From Heliopora coerulea (Eukaryota > Cnidaria > Anthozoa > Scleralcyonacea > Helioporidae), in contig JASJOG010000010.1 of assembly GCA_030142905.1 (NCBI GenBank), positions 757,501 through 821,500 of the forward strand: a stretch of DNA of 64,000 nucleotides, given 5' to 3'. The notes under the pieces are model-generated. The model did no database searches and was not told where the DNA came from. It saw only the letters and a program-made list of their open reading frames with translations. Positions within the stretch are counted from its first letter, which is position 1. Each line of letters begins with the position of its first letter. The position numbers and the translations under genes are program-made. Shown piece by piece: positions 24,150 through 34,442 of this stretch.

Positions 24150-25730
24150 CCATCACCAACATGTACTGATAATAATAGTAATAATAAAGGGAAGACGTCT
24201 CATACAGGAAAGGGTTAATGCATGTAATATATTCTGATATAATTTGTGCCATTCTGCTTTGAAATCTCTGGGATATCTTTTTTTTTCCAGTGTGGTTACG
24301 GTCTCCCCATCAAGAGAGGAACAATCGAAATAAGGCAAAAGAAGGGAGCTACTGAATAAATAAAGAGTGATGTAAGAAACCTCCTTACTTTCTGTTATGA
24401 AGTGTCGAATGTTAAAACAAGATCATAAATAACTAAACACTATCGCTTCGTTACATCTCGTAACATTATCAAAGTTCTGTTGAGGTAAAATTACGTTCTC
24501 CATTAATACTCTGACGTTGTTTCTTCTATTCTATTTTTTATTCCTTCTTTCGTTTCTTTATTCTTCCTTGACACTTATTTTGCCTGCTTTATCGACGATA
24601 GTGGTCTTCTAGTGAAGTGTTAAACAGCTTTTGGCTTTATATTGCTTAGTAGACCAAGGAAGATAATTACACTAAAAATCGATAACAAGCTACATCGTTT
24701 GCAATGCTTGTCTAAATGTTAGAAATTCCCGTTGTACCTTTCAGGCGCACATGACAGGGTTGAATGTAAGACTAGCGACGGGCCAGAGCCAGTGTTTATG
24801 GACTTACTAAATTGGCTGCTTTTATTCTGTCATTTTCTCAAGCACGTACGGCAAACAACACTTTCTAAGAAACGCTAGAAAACGCAGGGTTTTTTCCGAA
24901 TGATTAGGCAATGTAAGTCTTTGGTGGCACACTTTACTAAAGACCGATTCTTTTACAGTCTCAAGTCAATGTTTCTTTCATAAAAATTAAATTATACAAG
25001 ACTCGAAAATTATTGAATAATTAGCACCAATTGGTTGTTCACGATCTCCGTGCGTGCTATAACTTAATGTTGTAAATGGGCGAGTTCGCCCCTTATGCAA
25101 GGCGCATCTTATTTCTCTGCTGCAAATTGCCCTGATAAGGCCAGAATGAAGGCTTTAGCTTTTTCACTATCAGGCGGCTTCCCTTAACGAGTCAAATTGC
25201 CTCACATTTCCTTAGGTAAAATAACAAAGTACATCCTCGTTAGGGAAAGGGAAAGTATTTAGTATTTAAAATATAAGCATTAAGGGATAGTATTTAATCC
25301 CTTCACTACCAAACGTTTCCTCTCTACAAGTAAAATCGTCAGTCGTCAGCCAGCGTGAAGTGTTAGTGTACGTCTGCTGATAGAGAAAAGAATAAGGGTA
25401 GTCTTGTTACTTGGAAATAAGAGCTACTCAAAAGTGACAAATCTCAACCGCATATTGTTCCCTCGTTGATCGTCTTAAATGTCATCATTCATTCAATACT
25501 ATGACCTTCAGTCGAATTATTAACAGCATGCCCAAACGTAAGCTTTTGCGACTAGGCCTAAATAAGATTGATCTGAAAGTGATAGTGTGTACTTAACCGA
25601 TGCATGGGGTCGGTATAACAAATTTGTGTTAAATTTTGGGTAAATTAAAAATCAATCTATGAGAATTATACTATACTGCATTAATTCTTCCGTTAGTTAA
25701 GGGTGCATGATACCGATGATGTGACAACAG
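24150..25730. other. Intergenic, no recognised feature
   Basis: No coding, tRNA or terminal-repeat structure was recognised; only short AT-rich frames. Confidence 0.45.
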
Positions 25731-25731
25731 T

Positions 25732-26756
25732 TTGGTGACCGATCTCTTCTATAAACCGACTGATTGTCATCAGGTTCTTCATTATGAATCTTCTCATCCA
25801 ATTCATATTAAGCGGTCAATCACTTATAGCCAAGGTTTAAGGATTAGAAAGATTTGTACAACACATAATGATTTTAGTAGATATTTGGAAGAACTACGTG
25901 GATGGTTTACTAAAAAAGGGTGTCCAGATCAGTTGTTAAATGCATAGCTGCGTAAAGTTGAACAGTGTAAAAGGAAGGTTTGTTCAAAAATGAATATGTC
26001 CGTAAGAAAAAAGAAATACCACCATTTGTGGTTACGTTTCTTTTCAAGTTAAGTGGTTTGAGTTCAATTGTACGTAAACATCTTAATTTATTATATCAAG
26101 ACTCAACAGTTAAGGCAGTGTTTACTCGTGGGCCTTTTGTTTGTTTTCGATCAGGCATGACTTTAAATTTAATTATTTGGTAAGAGCGAAGGTATATCCT
26201 GTAGAAAGAGTAGTGTGGTCTTATTTATGTGGTAAACCACGTTGTAAGACTTGTCTTAATGTTCAAGAAGTTGGCACTTTCTGAAGTTTGATTGGTGGTA
26301 GGCAGTATAGGATAAACCACCGCCTTGATTGTGATGACAGATCTTTGGTTTATCTTTTGTCTTGTAAAATATGTAGTAGGCAGTATGTTAGTCAAACCAC
26401 TGATAAATTTCGGTTTAGAAGGAATAATTACAAGACGTGCCAAAGAAAAGCTGTTAGAGGTGAAGAACATCAGCAAAATTATTTTCGTCAACATTTCCTT
26501 ACTGAAGATCATAATGGGCTGATTGAGGATTGTGAGATCTGTTTGATTGATAAAACCGATTCGTCTGACCCTACCCGTAGAGAATCTTTCCGGATAGCTC
26601 GCGTCAGAAACCTGTCTCCTGAAGGCTTCAGAATTTAAGAAAACATTTGGTTGTACTTTTTTTTGTAATTTTATTACCTTAGGGATTTTATCATTTCCGG
26701 ATTCGAAATTATTACAGCGTCAGAGTTTGTAGATTGTTGGTTGGTGAGTTGGTTAG

Positions 26757-26790
<34 letters not shown>

Positions 26791-26900
26791 ACTCTTGATG
26801 GTACAGGACTGCGAAACGTCGAGATGCTGTTTATTAAAGGTTTTAATTGATGAATATGTTGAAATGTTTTTAAACCCTGGAGGTGGAAGGTTCTTTTTAT
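25732..26900 (+). pseudogene. Penelope-like element, 5'-truncated RT C-terminus and GIY-YIG domain
   Basis: Starts inside the RT thumb/linker: FYKPTDCHQVLHYESSHPIH ... RSITYSQGLRIRKICTTHNDF ... LEELRGWFTKKG, the usual 'KPTD.H..L...S.HP....SI.YSQ..R..RI' stretch. A second frame continues with RKHLNLLYQDSTVKAVFTRGP. A third (26288-26638) carries the GIY-YIG nuclease, with LVYLLSCKICSRQYVSQTTD as the YxC...YVGxT signature and a basic FRFRRNNYK. At least two frameshifts and a stop separate them. The C-terminus ends at 26638. The tail up to about 26900 includes (GT)n at 26757-26786 and a weak hammerhead-like 'CTTGATGG ... GCGAAACGTC' at about 26788-26825. 5' truncation is usual for these target-primed elements. 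Confidence 0.8.
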
Positions 26901-26916
26901 TCAAGTTATATGTAAT

Positions 26917-27190
26917 ATTTAAAAACTGAGCAGGAGTGCTTTATCGAGATTTAAAACTCGAGGCGATAGCCGAGTGTTTTAGACCCGATAAAGCACGAAC
27001 TGCGAGTTTTTTAAATGTTTTATGAAATTCACCGCCTAATACGCTAATTCGCCAAGAAAGCTTGGAAATTTATCTTTCGTAAGCCGAAAAAATTGAACTT
27101 GTTCACATATAAAGGCACATGTATCTTTATCAAAAATATAGATCCGACACGGTTATGATTTTCTTTTGTCTTTTTCTCATGAATTTTTAA
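26917..27190 (+). repeat. Repeat family R1, copy 1
   Basis: A non-coding repeat of about 270 bp starting 'AATATTTAAAAACTGAGCAG' and ending in 'ATTTTCTTTTGTCTTTTTCT' plus a TA tract. It contains nested complementary segments (GTGCTTTATCG with CGATAAAGCAC; AAAACTCG with CGAGTGTTTT). Other copies lie at 39.33 kb (+), 42.33 kb (-) and 32.75 kb (-, partial). Each borders a TA microsatellite. No terminal repeats of a known superfamily were found. Confidence 0.75.
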
Positions 27191-27195
27191 TGATT

Positions 27196-27213
27196 TTATA
27201 TATATATATATAT

Positions 27214-27246
<33 letters not shown>

Positions 27247-27250
27247 CTGT
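27196..27250. repeat. (TA)n / (GT)n microsatellite
   Basis: TA tracts followed by GT repeats at the 3' end of R1 copy 1. Confidence 0.9.
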
Positions 27251-27585
27251 GTGCGTTCTCATTTGTGTAAGCACATATGATTTCTATCACAGGAACACAT
27301 ACATCAGGAGCAGTTGAAATTTGAATTTCAAAACAAATTTTTTGTCATATTAACATCACTCTCTGGACTTATAACCCCACTCCTATTACAGTTGCAACAA
27401 TCAAAAATAATGTTAATCAAAAAAAAAAAAATGGTGTTCATTTGGGTTATGGAAAAAGAATGCTTTCCATCTCATTCTTTGGAGAAAACTTTCCACTTTA
27501 ACGAGCAGGTTTGTTGTGTAAGCATCTTTGGTCGGGAACGGGATATTCTTCATTGCGTTTTGTCTTCTCCATTCATGTTTGAGCC

Positions 27586-28346
27586 ATGTTGGCGAAAGTG
27601 GTCGACCTCGTCAAGAAGGAGCTAGTTTCAAAGAAGTCTATAACTTTCAAAAAAGTCTATAACTTCGATGGGGCGGAAGTTTGCGAATTGGTCGTCCTAT
27701 TTGTACTTCATAAACTCAACCAAAAGTTTAACAACAAGAAATATATTGGACTTTATAGGGATGATGGACTTGCCACATTCCGAAACATGGGTCCCCAGAA
27801 GCAAACCTAAAAATCGTCAATTTCTTGGATGTGACTCTCAATTTACACAGTGGAAAGTATTATCCGTACAGAAAACCGCGAAACCTCCCATTATATATTG
27901 ACGTGCAATCCGATCATCCGCCATCTGTCCTGAAACACATGTCTAAGTCAATTAGTGGAAGAATTTCAGACCTTTCCTTCGACCAAGCGGAGTTTGATAA
28001 AGCAGCTCATATATATAACGAGGTCTTAAAGTCAAGCGGTTTCCTCCAGCCTTTATCTTATATCAAGCCTAAACAACATAGTAAGAAAAATAGGTCTAGA
28101 AACATTCTATGGTTCAACCCACCGTTTAGCAAGACCGTTAAGACCAATGTGGGAAAGCAATTTTTAAGTCTGATCGATAAGCATTTTCCAGTTAACAACC
28201 CGTGGCGCCGGATATTCAATCGAGGGACGATCAAGGTCAGCTACAGTTGTATGCAAAATATGAAATGTATAAGAAACAACTACAATTCAAAAGTCCTAAG
28301 AAACACGGAAGCCCCTAAAAAAACTATAATTGCCGAGTATTACTGA
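27586..28346 (+). pseudogene. Penelope-like reverse transcriptase fragment (catalytic YRDD kept)
   Basis: Two overlapping frames give the 3' half of an RT. The first (27586-27810) has [11 protein letters not shown] ... [12 protein letters not shown], where YRDD is the catalytic palm motif. The second (27825-28346) has DVTLNLHSGKYYPYRKPRNL, DHPPSVLKHMSKSISGRISD and a conserved RNILWFNPPFSKTVKTNVG ... HFPVNNPW..IFNRGTIKVSYSCM region. One frameshift lies between 27793 and 27825. It is homologous to the copy at 37.26-38.48 kb. The N-terminal RT motifs are missing, so it is 5'-truncated. Confidence 0.8.
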
Positions 28347-28384
28347 AGAATAAAGTAAAAATCAAGTTATTTCGTAGATTACGC

Positions 28385-28612
28385 TATTATTATTGTCCGA
28401 GATGTAATAGCCGTCACATAGGTAAAACAGAACGCTGCTTAGACAAACGACTTCTAGAACACTCTTCTGATTTCCAAAATAGTGCTGTTGCTCAACACTT
28501 TTCCAACCGCGATCACGTCAATTATCTAACGAATCTCAGTGACCTTTTTGACAATCTCAATGACATGCCTCCTCCTCTCACCAACACCTCTCTTACATAT
28601 AAAAATCCATAA
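28385..28612 (+). pseudogene. GIY-YIG-like fragment of a different Penelope-like lineage
   Basis: Reads YYYCPRCNSRHIGKTERCLDKRLLEH and then AVAQHFSNRDHVNY, ending at a stop near 28611. This is the 'C..C...YIGKT...L..R..EH......AQH....H' pattern of a GIY-YIG nuclease module. It differs from the CNCR...CPLSGKC plus TYVGLT module that follows the homologous RT at 38.1 kb. Either two PLE fragments are joined here or this lineage has swapped its nuclease domain. Confidence 0.55.
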
Positions 28613-29020
28613 TCGATAACTTCAGAATATTGTATTGTTGTAAAAATGAAAATCCTAATTTAATATTACTCTTAGAAGCTCTGTTTATAAAGTTTAACAG
28701 ACCAGAGTTGAATAATGGCCTGAAGGCATCCAAAGAACTAACACTTTTTCCTTAATATATTTTTCTTAAGTGTTAACAGCCATTAATGGTAGCTTTGTAA
28801 TCATTTACGTGTGTCCTCTGGATTCCAGTTGATGATGTAATCGTTGTAACTACATAAATCGCATTTCGATTTGACAATAACCTTGCAATAAAGTCGAAAT
28901 ATCATCGCAATCATTCGTCATCTTGTTATTAACTCATACCTTGGGTTTTCAAGATGTCATTGTTTTTCGGGATTTGTTTGTTGCTTTATTTCATAAAATT
29001 GTATGCTGGCATCGGATTTT
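28613..29020. other. PLE 3' flank, non-coding
   Basis: Contains 'gacaataaccttgcaataaa' then 'gtcgaaat' near 28874-28900, similar to 'gacaaaggccttgcgaaaaa' then 'gtcgaaat' near 49880-49908. These may be related PLE 3'-end sequences. Nothing else recognised. Confidence 0.4.
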
Positions 29021-29098
29021 ACTGAAGAATGTTTGTTGTTACTCGGAGTTCCACGTCCACGGGCGTGAAACTCCGAGTAACAACAAACATTCTTCAGT
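29021..29098. repeat. Hairpin related to the 35.9-kb hammerhead palindrome
   Basis: An inverted repeat of about 35 bp per arm (ACTGAAGAATGTTTGTTGTT and its complement at the right end). The right arm keeps the 3' half of the hammerhead seen at 35.94 kb: GGGCG, TGAAAC, helix III ACTC/GAGT and AACAAC. The 5' core (CTGATGA) is missing, so it cannot cleave. It looks like a PLE terminal repeat that lost half its ribozyme. Confidence 0.65.
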
Positions 29099-29111
29099 AA
29101 CCTCACTTACT

Positions 29112-29142
<31 letters not shown>

Positions 29143-29171
29143 TATATTTGAATAAAATTATTGTCAGACAA

Positions 29172-29221
<50 letters not shown>

Positions 29222-29232
29222 AATATATATGT
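29112..29232. repeat. (TA)n microsatellites
   Basis: Two TA tracts (29112-29140, 29174-29216) with short AT-rich spacers. The tyrosine/isoleucine frames through them are not genes. Confidence 0.95.
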
Positions 29233-29878
29233 ACATATATCAATACATACATACAATTTATGATTTTGCATCCAATTTACAAGTTTACAACCCCCAATTC
29301 TTTTATTTTTTTCGTCATTATTAATTGATGAGTTTAATCAGTGTATAGTATGTATCAAAAAATAAAAAAATGCGCAACCTAACAAAAAATCATTAGTATT
29401 CTATTAAATTATCCATAACAGTGATTTGATAGATATAAGGATTTTAAACTATAATGAATCATTGTTCGACAGTTATCAATCTCCCGTTTACTTCATTGTT
29501 CTAATTGTGAGCGCCACAGATTTACACATGTAAGAATGGTAGAAAGTAAATTACTCAAACCAAAATCAATCAAATAACCTTATCAATATTATATCCACTA
29601 GATATTAATTGAATTTCAATTCTTCAAGGTTTTCTTTTACTTTGCGGCGCCATTCTTCGATCACATGATGCAGTTTTAAGTCGGAATTGTGTGGGGTTAC
29701 CATGCAAGTGACCTTGTTGTAGACGATTAAGTTTCCAAATATAGTTTCACTCAGGAATTTTCTTCCTGAATTCATCAATTTTATTCAGAGGATTAATGTG
29801 AGGCGTACCACCCATAAAATAACAATTTAAGGAAATTCTTGGCACACTTCTTGAGTCAAAGCTCAAACTTAGCAGAAA

Positions 29879-30410
29879 ATGGAAAGCGGAACAGAAGAAT
29901 ACATGCTTGGGATTGAGCCAATTCTGAATAACATCGTTCCAATTTCTTCCGAAGACTTCATCCAAGAATTCAGCAAAGATTACTTGCCTGTTCAAGTATG
30001 CGAAAAGAAGGAGTTGAAAAGTTCAACCAAAAAATGCAATCGTCGAAAGAAGAAAAGGTTAACGGGGGTGAGCGAACAACGACGTACAGCAAACGCTCGA
30101 GAGCGACGTCGAAATCAAGAGCTTAACCATGCCTTTATTAAGCTCAAAAATACTTTGCCTCTTCCCAACGTTGAGTTATCGAAGATAGAGATCTTGCGTC
30201 AGGCCATGACATGGATTGACCATCTCAGATCGTTACTAAAAAATTATGACGAACAACAAGAGTTACTGAACGCTAAACAGACGAAAACATGGAAGCCTGA
30301 AGACCATTTGAATGCCGGGAAAGATTTTACTTCAATGAAACACGACGGTTTCTTCTATCACTTCCCTGATTTAAATAACAAACCATTGTCGGAATCCATT
30401 TGGTTACAAG
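29879..30410 (+). CDS. bHLH transcription factor B, exon 1 of 2
   Basis: Residues 1-177 of a 201-residue group-A bHLH protein paralogous to bHLH-A. The basic cluster RRKKKRLTG leads into the bHLH domain at about residues 67-119: ANARERRR (with the E-box-contacting Glu), NHAFIKLKNTLPLP, short loop, SKIEILRQAMTWIDHL. The N-terminus differs from bHLH-A except for an FxxEF-like motif, and the C-terminal KHD...YHFPDLNN motif is shared. The ATG at 29879 follows an in-frame break. The exon ends at a consensus GTAAGC donor at 30411, phase 1, the same codon as in bHLH-A. Likely a nuclear DNA-binding regulator that pairs with an E-protein. No gene name is justified. Confidence 0.92.
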
Positions 30411-30479
30411 GTAAGCTCTTTACATCACACACTCATACCCACCGTTTACGAACTGTTTGATGTTTTTGAGAAACGTGAG

Positions 30480-30605
30480 AGCTTCGATATATTGAGGTAG
30501 ATGAACGATCTTCAAGCTCGATACTCAGAAAATGATTTCTGAGCCTCAGATGGGGATCGAACCCGCATAAAGTAAAGCTCCTCTTCTTCGACCGGCATAC
30601 TGCCT
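30480..30605 (-). mobile_element. tRNA-derived SINE fragment in the bHLH-B intron
   Basis: The minus strand has a B-box-like GGGTTCGATCCCC followed by 'GGCTCAGAAATCATTTTCTG', the tail shared with SINEs at 32.9, 36.5 and 48.2 kb. The 5' tRNA head is mostly degenerate. It sits between the donor and acceptor of bHLH-B and has no counterpart at the same place in block 2. Confidence 0.6.
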
Positions 30606-31031
30606 GATAAATTTGAAATTAAATACTTTGTTGATAACAAGGTTTTCTTTGAAGTTATCTTTGTTCAAGTCGTTGATGTTAGAGAAGGATGAGATCGAAC
30701 TAAAATAAAGGCTTTTGAATCTATAAATGCGTAATTGTTCTTCAGTTTGAACTAAATGTTTCAAATGCATTGATAATTTATACATTCATTTATTCATGCA
30801 GTTTTATAATTAATAACGTACATATAAGAATACACACACAGACACGTACAAGTACATACATACATATATCTGCACATATATTCATACATACGTACATAAA
30901 TACATACATACAGCTACCAATGCACCCATGCATAGATCGTTCATGACTTCGTAGTCCATGGATGCCCTGGTTAAGAAAGTTTTTGTTTCATGCAATTCTT
31001 TCACACTTTCTTCATATTTTTTCTTTTATAG

Positions 31032-31105
31032 GATCATCAAGATGTGGGAATGAAGAATGCCAGCATTTCGAAAGTATTCCAAGTTTAAACTCCCATTTTC
31101 CTTGA
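31032..31105 (+). CDS. bHLH transcription factor B, exon 2 of 2
   Basis: A 74-nt terminal exon after a TTCTTTTATAG acceptor. Joined in phase 1 (G|GA) it adds GSSRCGNEECQHFESIPSLN and HFP before TGA. Length, phase and several residues match bHLH-A exon 2, and a decayed copy lies at about 47295-47370. The 621-bp intron contains a SINE and ACATAC-type simple repeats. Confidence 0.85.
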
Positions 31106-31925
31106 TCTCTTAAGACAAGCAAGCTGAGTATACTTCACCAACGTTTAGACAAGTCCAATTTATGCATATGAACAAATCTAAAGCTTTATTAAGTCGAAAT
31201 TGAAATAAGCTAACCATCGACTATTAATGACACTTCTGCATAGATTTAGAACTGCCTATTTTGCTTACACACAGATCTAAAACTGGAGAGGGATTAGCTA
31301 GGAACATCGTGTAAGATTTTATTGTATACACCTTTTTTAATTTTTGCTGACAGTGTATGATATCGATATCGGCATAAACCAGCGGGCGACTTTATGACTG
31401 CAAATCAAAATGAATGGAAACGTGACAATTCAAAATGCAAATAATATCATGGCATTTCATTTGTTTCTATTTTTCGATTAGCTTATATATTCTTAAATTG
31501 AGTTGACAAACACAAAAATTGTTGCAACTTTTGATTGATCATGGCTTATAAATTTTTTAATTACAGATATGCGAATGTACATGTGCACTAAATAATTATC
31601 TTTTTTAACTTCTTTTCAATTACTTATAAACTATTACTATTAAAGGATTGCCTTAGGCAGACAATTCACTAGCACTGCCTCTGGGTAGCCTGTAGCCTTC
31701 TCTACCCACTTCCCAGACTTCTTTTATCGACTAACTTAGCTTATTTTATTTACCGACAGAATACAAATATCTATATTTTACCAACCAGTCTGAGTTTTCC
31801 TCATGCACCGACAGTACGTTCTAATTACTACGATTAGCCCACCTTAAATAGCCACAAAAATATGCTGAAAAGCGATAGGATACGGTGTTTTTTCAAATCA
31901 AAGTCGATTTTCTCTAGTTTTACTC

Positions 31926-31931
31926 AATAAA
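31926..31931 (+). terminator. Poly(A) signal of bHLH-B
   Basis: AATAAA about 820 bp after the stop. It lies at the end of a 3' flank (from about 31640) that aligns with the 3' flank of the bHLH pseudogene, where AATAAA is also kept (48682-48687). Similarity through this region suggests it is transcribed 3' UTR. Confidence 0.5.
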
Positions 31932-32744
31932 AAGATGTATAAACATAACCTATGCGTCATAACTCTCAAATACTGCAGCAAAAATGCACTAACGGTTTAT
32001 TTAGCAGAAGACCTTTGCAAATCAATCTTGAACTTCGGATTAACTGTTGCTGAACTTTAGCATGTAATTTTGTGGAAATGATTTGGAGCTTGACAGGCTA
32101 AATTTCAGTCCTTAAGACCGGGAACCACGCCACTTGCTCCGGAAAAATGGACTATGGTTTTGTTCAAAATTGACCAACCAGGTGTAAATCCCCAAACTAG
32201 GAGACACGAATAATTTGGGTATTGTTTTGAGGTGTTTTCAACTAGGCGAGCTTGTTAGGCGACTTGATACTTCTCACAAAATGAATAGGTTTCTGCCTTC
32301 TTCCAATCAACGGTCCATGAGAAAAAAGAAAAAGTCGTTTCACACGACAAAAATTCGTTTCACACGACAAAAATTCGTTTCGAGTCAAACTGCCTTTAGA
32401 ATAATCTACTTCAACGGCAAACGTCAAAATCTTTATAAATATTCTCTTCATAGGTTTGCTGAATCGTTTAAACGTTGACGCAACCTTGTCCACAGGCGTG
32501 CATGGTGTTTACAGTTACAGATTGCCTTATTAAGGTTCGAAACAAACAAAATACTTCTGACATTCAAAAGAAGCATAGGTAGATTGCACAAAGGTGGAAG
32601 CCGGTCAAATATCCTTCAAAATGGCAGATGTGCCTTGTTATGATGAATAAATTCAGGAAAATAAATATTTACTGGTACATATGTACATATGTATATATGC
32701 GTGTAGATATGTAGATATGTGGATATGTAGATCTGTATATATCT

Positions 32745-32840
32745 TTCTAAAATTCATTAAAAATTCATGAGGAAAAGACAAAAGAAAATCATAAGCGTAT
32801 CGGATCTATATATGTGATAAAGACACATGTGCTTGCCATC
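32745..32840 (-). repeat. Repeat family R1, copy 2 (truncated)
   Basis: 'ATGAGGAAAAGACAAAAGAA' and 'AATCATAAGCGTATCGGATC' match the end of R1 in reverse. It abuts a tRNA-like SINE head. Confidence 0.65.
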
Positions 32841-32844
32841 TGAG

Positions 32845-32970
32845 ACCCTATCGTCTAGTGGTAAAACAACCGTACCGGCAATCGGGAGACCCGGGTTCGA
32901 TTCCCGTTGGGGAGCTTAGAAATTTTTTGAGATAAAAGCTTGAGAACAAACTTTTCATCATACATATATC
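32845..32970 (+). mobile_element. tRNA-derived SINE
   Basis: The tRNA-like head has an A-box-like 'ATCGTCTAGTGGTAAAAC' and a good B box GGGTTCGATTCC. It is followed by a family-specific body 'GCTTAGAAATTTTTTGAGAT', 'AAAGCTTGAGAACAAACTTT' and 'TCATCATA', then a TA tract. The acceptor stem does not pair well, so I call it a SINE and not a functional tRNA. A body fragment of the same SINE lies at 36470-36527. Confidence 0.7.
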
Positions 32971-33008
32971 CAGCTTACAAACATCTACACTTAGTAAGAT
33001 GAAATTTA

Positions 33009-33013
<5 letters not shown>

Positions 33014-33048
<35 letters not shown>
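33014..33048. repeat. (TA)n microsatellite
   Basis: About 17 TA units downstream of the SINE. Confidence 0.95.
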
Positions 33049-33049
<1 letters not shown>

Positions 33050-33099
33050 GAAAAAATTGTTTTAGTCAACTATAGGATGAATAATGATAATAACTTAAA

Positions 33100-33724
33100 C
33101 AGAACCAATGAAATTTTCACTTTTATTCACAAACGTTTTGGCTCTTAAGCTCTTCAGGTGATAAGTGATTTATAGTGGTTTACTTGCCAGCGTATATATA
33201 TAAATGGTTACGTCATCTAATAAGAATGTTGATTACGAGGAAAGGTGCCATTTACAAAATCATGTATGCATAAAATTGTTTTATATTATTCCATATTTAG
33301 GTTAGGTTTAAGTATAGTAATAAAGTGTCTCTCTTAACAGTCTATTTGAGCTCTCGCAATGGTAAACTGGCATAATGTTGAAATTGCTGTCATTGCATTT
33401 ATGTAAATGTTTGCTTACAGTTAAATGTCTATACTCCTCATGTTTGATTTGTTCCTTGTGTAGGGTCACTCTTTTTCGTAGGTTTTCCGTGGTTCCGACG
33501 TAAAAACTTTTACACTTAACACAAATGATAACATAAATAACGTTTTTAGTTTTGCAGTTCATGTTTGATTTGACGGTCCATGTCTTTCCGTTGTAGAAGT
33601 TTATCGTGTTTCCTGTAATTATTATAGGGCATGTTCCACATCGTGATTCCCCGCGTTTTTTGACAGTCGGTGTTTCATCTTCTGATATACACAAAACTCG
33701 TGTTTGGCTAGTTAACAATTTCAT
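33100..33724 (-). pseudogene. Penelope-like 3' end with GIY-YIG domain and decayed hammerhead
   Basis: The minus-strand frame 33308-33724 reads CGTCPII.TG, then a GIY-YIG core (NVIYVIICVKCKSFYVGTTE, LRKRVTLHKEQIKHEEYRHL), then SKHLHKCNDSNFNIMPVY and SSNRLLRE. The frame appears open but is only the nuclease end; no RT is present. About 140-180 bp further on (33126-33172, minus) is a hammerhead relic: CUGAAGA, helix II GCU/AGC, but CAAAA in place of CGAAA. Helix I (CAC/GUG) and an ACGU helix III can still be drawn. Ends near a (TA)n tract on both sides. Confidence 0.7.
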
Positions 33725-33844
33725 TTATATATATATATATATATATACATACAAAGATGAGTTGAAGATCAACACAAGTAAATGTTATACAGAAAATTTG
33801 TGTGACAACAAAATTGATAACTTATGAAAAACCACTTCTTTAAG

Positions 33845-34240
33845 ACATTTTTCGCATAAACGTTTTCACTTTAATAAGCTCTTCAGGTGCAAATACAATG
33901 TACCTGTAGGCTGTATTTGTATTTGAGACGATATGAAAGAGGACAAAGGGGAGTTTGGGGGGAACACTTGTACGCACATATTTTTGAAGATGAGCATATA
34001 GGCTTGGGAGATGTATCAGTTAAAATTATTGATGTTACCGATGTTAAGGATCCTACAGTTTGGGAAAGTTTTTGGATTGAAAAATTAAAACGTTATGGTC
34101 CTCTGGGATCAAATGTAATGGAAGTTTGAAATTTATGTAAATTAAGGAAGAACGTTAAGGTATATAAGGACTCTACCTTTTGACATTTTGAATTGCTAAT
34201 GAAGGGGCCGGTCCCCGAAACGTACGTTTTTTTATCTTAA
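33845..34240 (+). pseudogene. Penelope-like GIY-YIG C-terminus flanked by two hammerhead relics
   Basis: The frame ending at 34129 reads RRYERGQRGVWGEHLYAHIF ... VKIIDVTDVKDPTVWESFWI, which parallels the C-terminus of the PLE at 39.6-40.3 kb. To its left, the minus strand at about 33852-33892 shows CUGAAGA, GCUU/AAGU and GAAAAC. To its right, the plus strand at 34195-34232 shows CUAAUGA (G5 mutated), a perfect GGGG/CCCC helix II, CGAAAC and a loopless ACGUACGU helix III. The ribozyme-coding-ribozyme order fits a PLE with terminal repeats in inverted orientation. Confidence 0.65.
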
Positions 34241-34256
34241 CAAAGTTCATTTTTGA

Positions 34257-34271
34257 TAAATCTATCAATCT

Positions 34272-34355
<84 letters not shown>

Positions 34356-34442
34356 GTCTATCTATCTGTCTATCTATCTGTCTATCTATCTGTCTATCTA
34401 TCTGTCTATCTATCTATCTATCTATCTATCTATATATATATA
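34257..34442. repeat. (ATCA)n, (TCTA)n/(TCTG)n, (TA)n compound microsatellite
   Basis: ATCA units lead into TCTA with regularly interspersed TCTG units, then TA. The Tc1 element is inserted at the TA end. The serine/isoleucine/tyrosine frame through it is not a gene. Confidence 0.95.

Larger units (their letters stand above)
29700..32680 (+). repeat. Segmental duplication block 1 (contains bHLH-B)
   Basis: Homologous in order and orientation to block 2 at about 46640-50470. Matched landmarks are the 5' flank ('CCCATAAAATAACA' before the ATG), the start of exon 1, exon 2, the 3' UTR with its AATAAA, an 'ATTGACCAACCAGGTGTAAA'-like stretch, and 'GTTTACAGTTACAGATTGC' at about 32510. Block 1 keeps an intact gene. 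Edges are estimated by eye and may be off by 100 bp or more. Confidence 0.75.

Noticed and set aside
26788..26825. Hammerhead ribozyme at the 26.8-kb PLE tail
   Set aside because: Only GCGAAACGTC is convincing. The 5' core reads CUUGAUGG and helix I could not be drawn.
32850..32917. Possible functional tRNA gene
   Set aside because: The A and B boxes are good, but the acceptor stem does not pair and the sequence continues into a SINE body found again at 36.5 kb.
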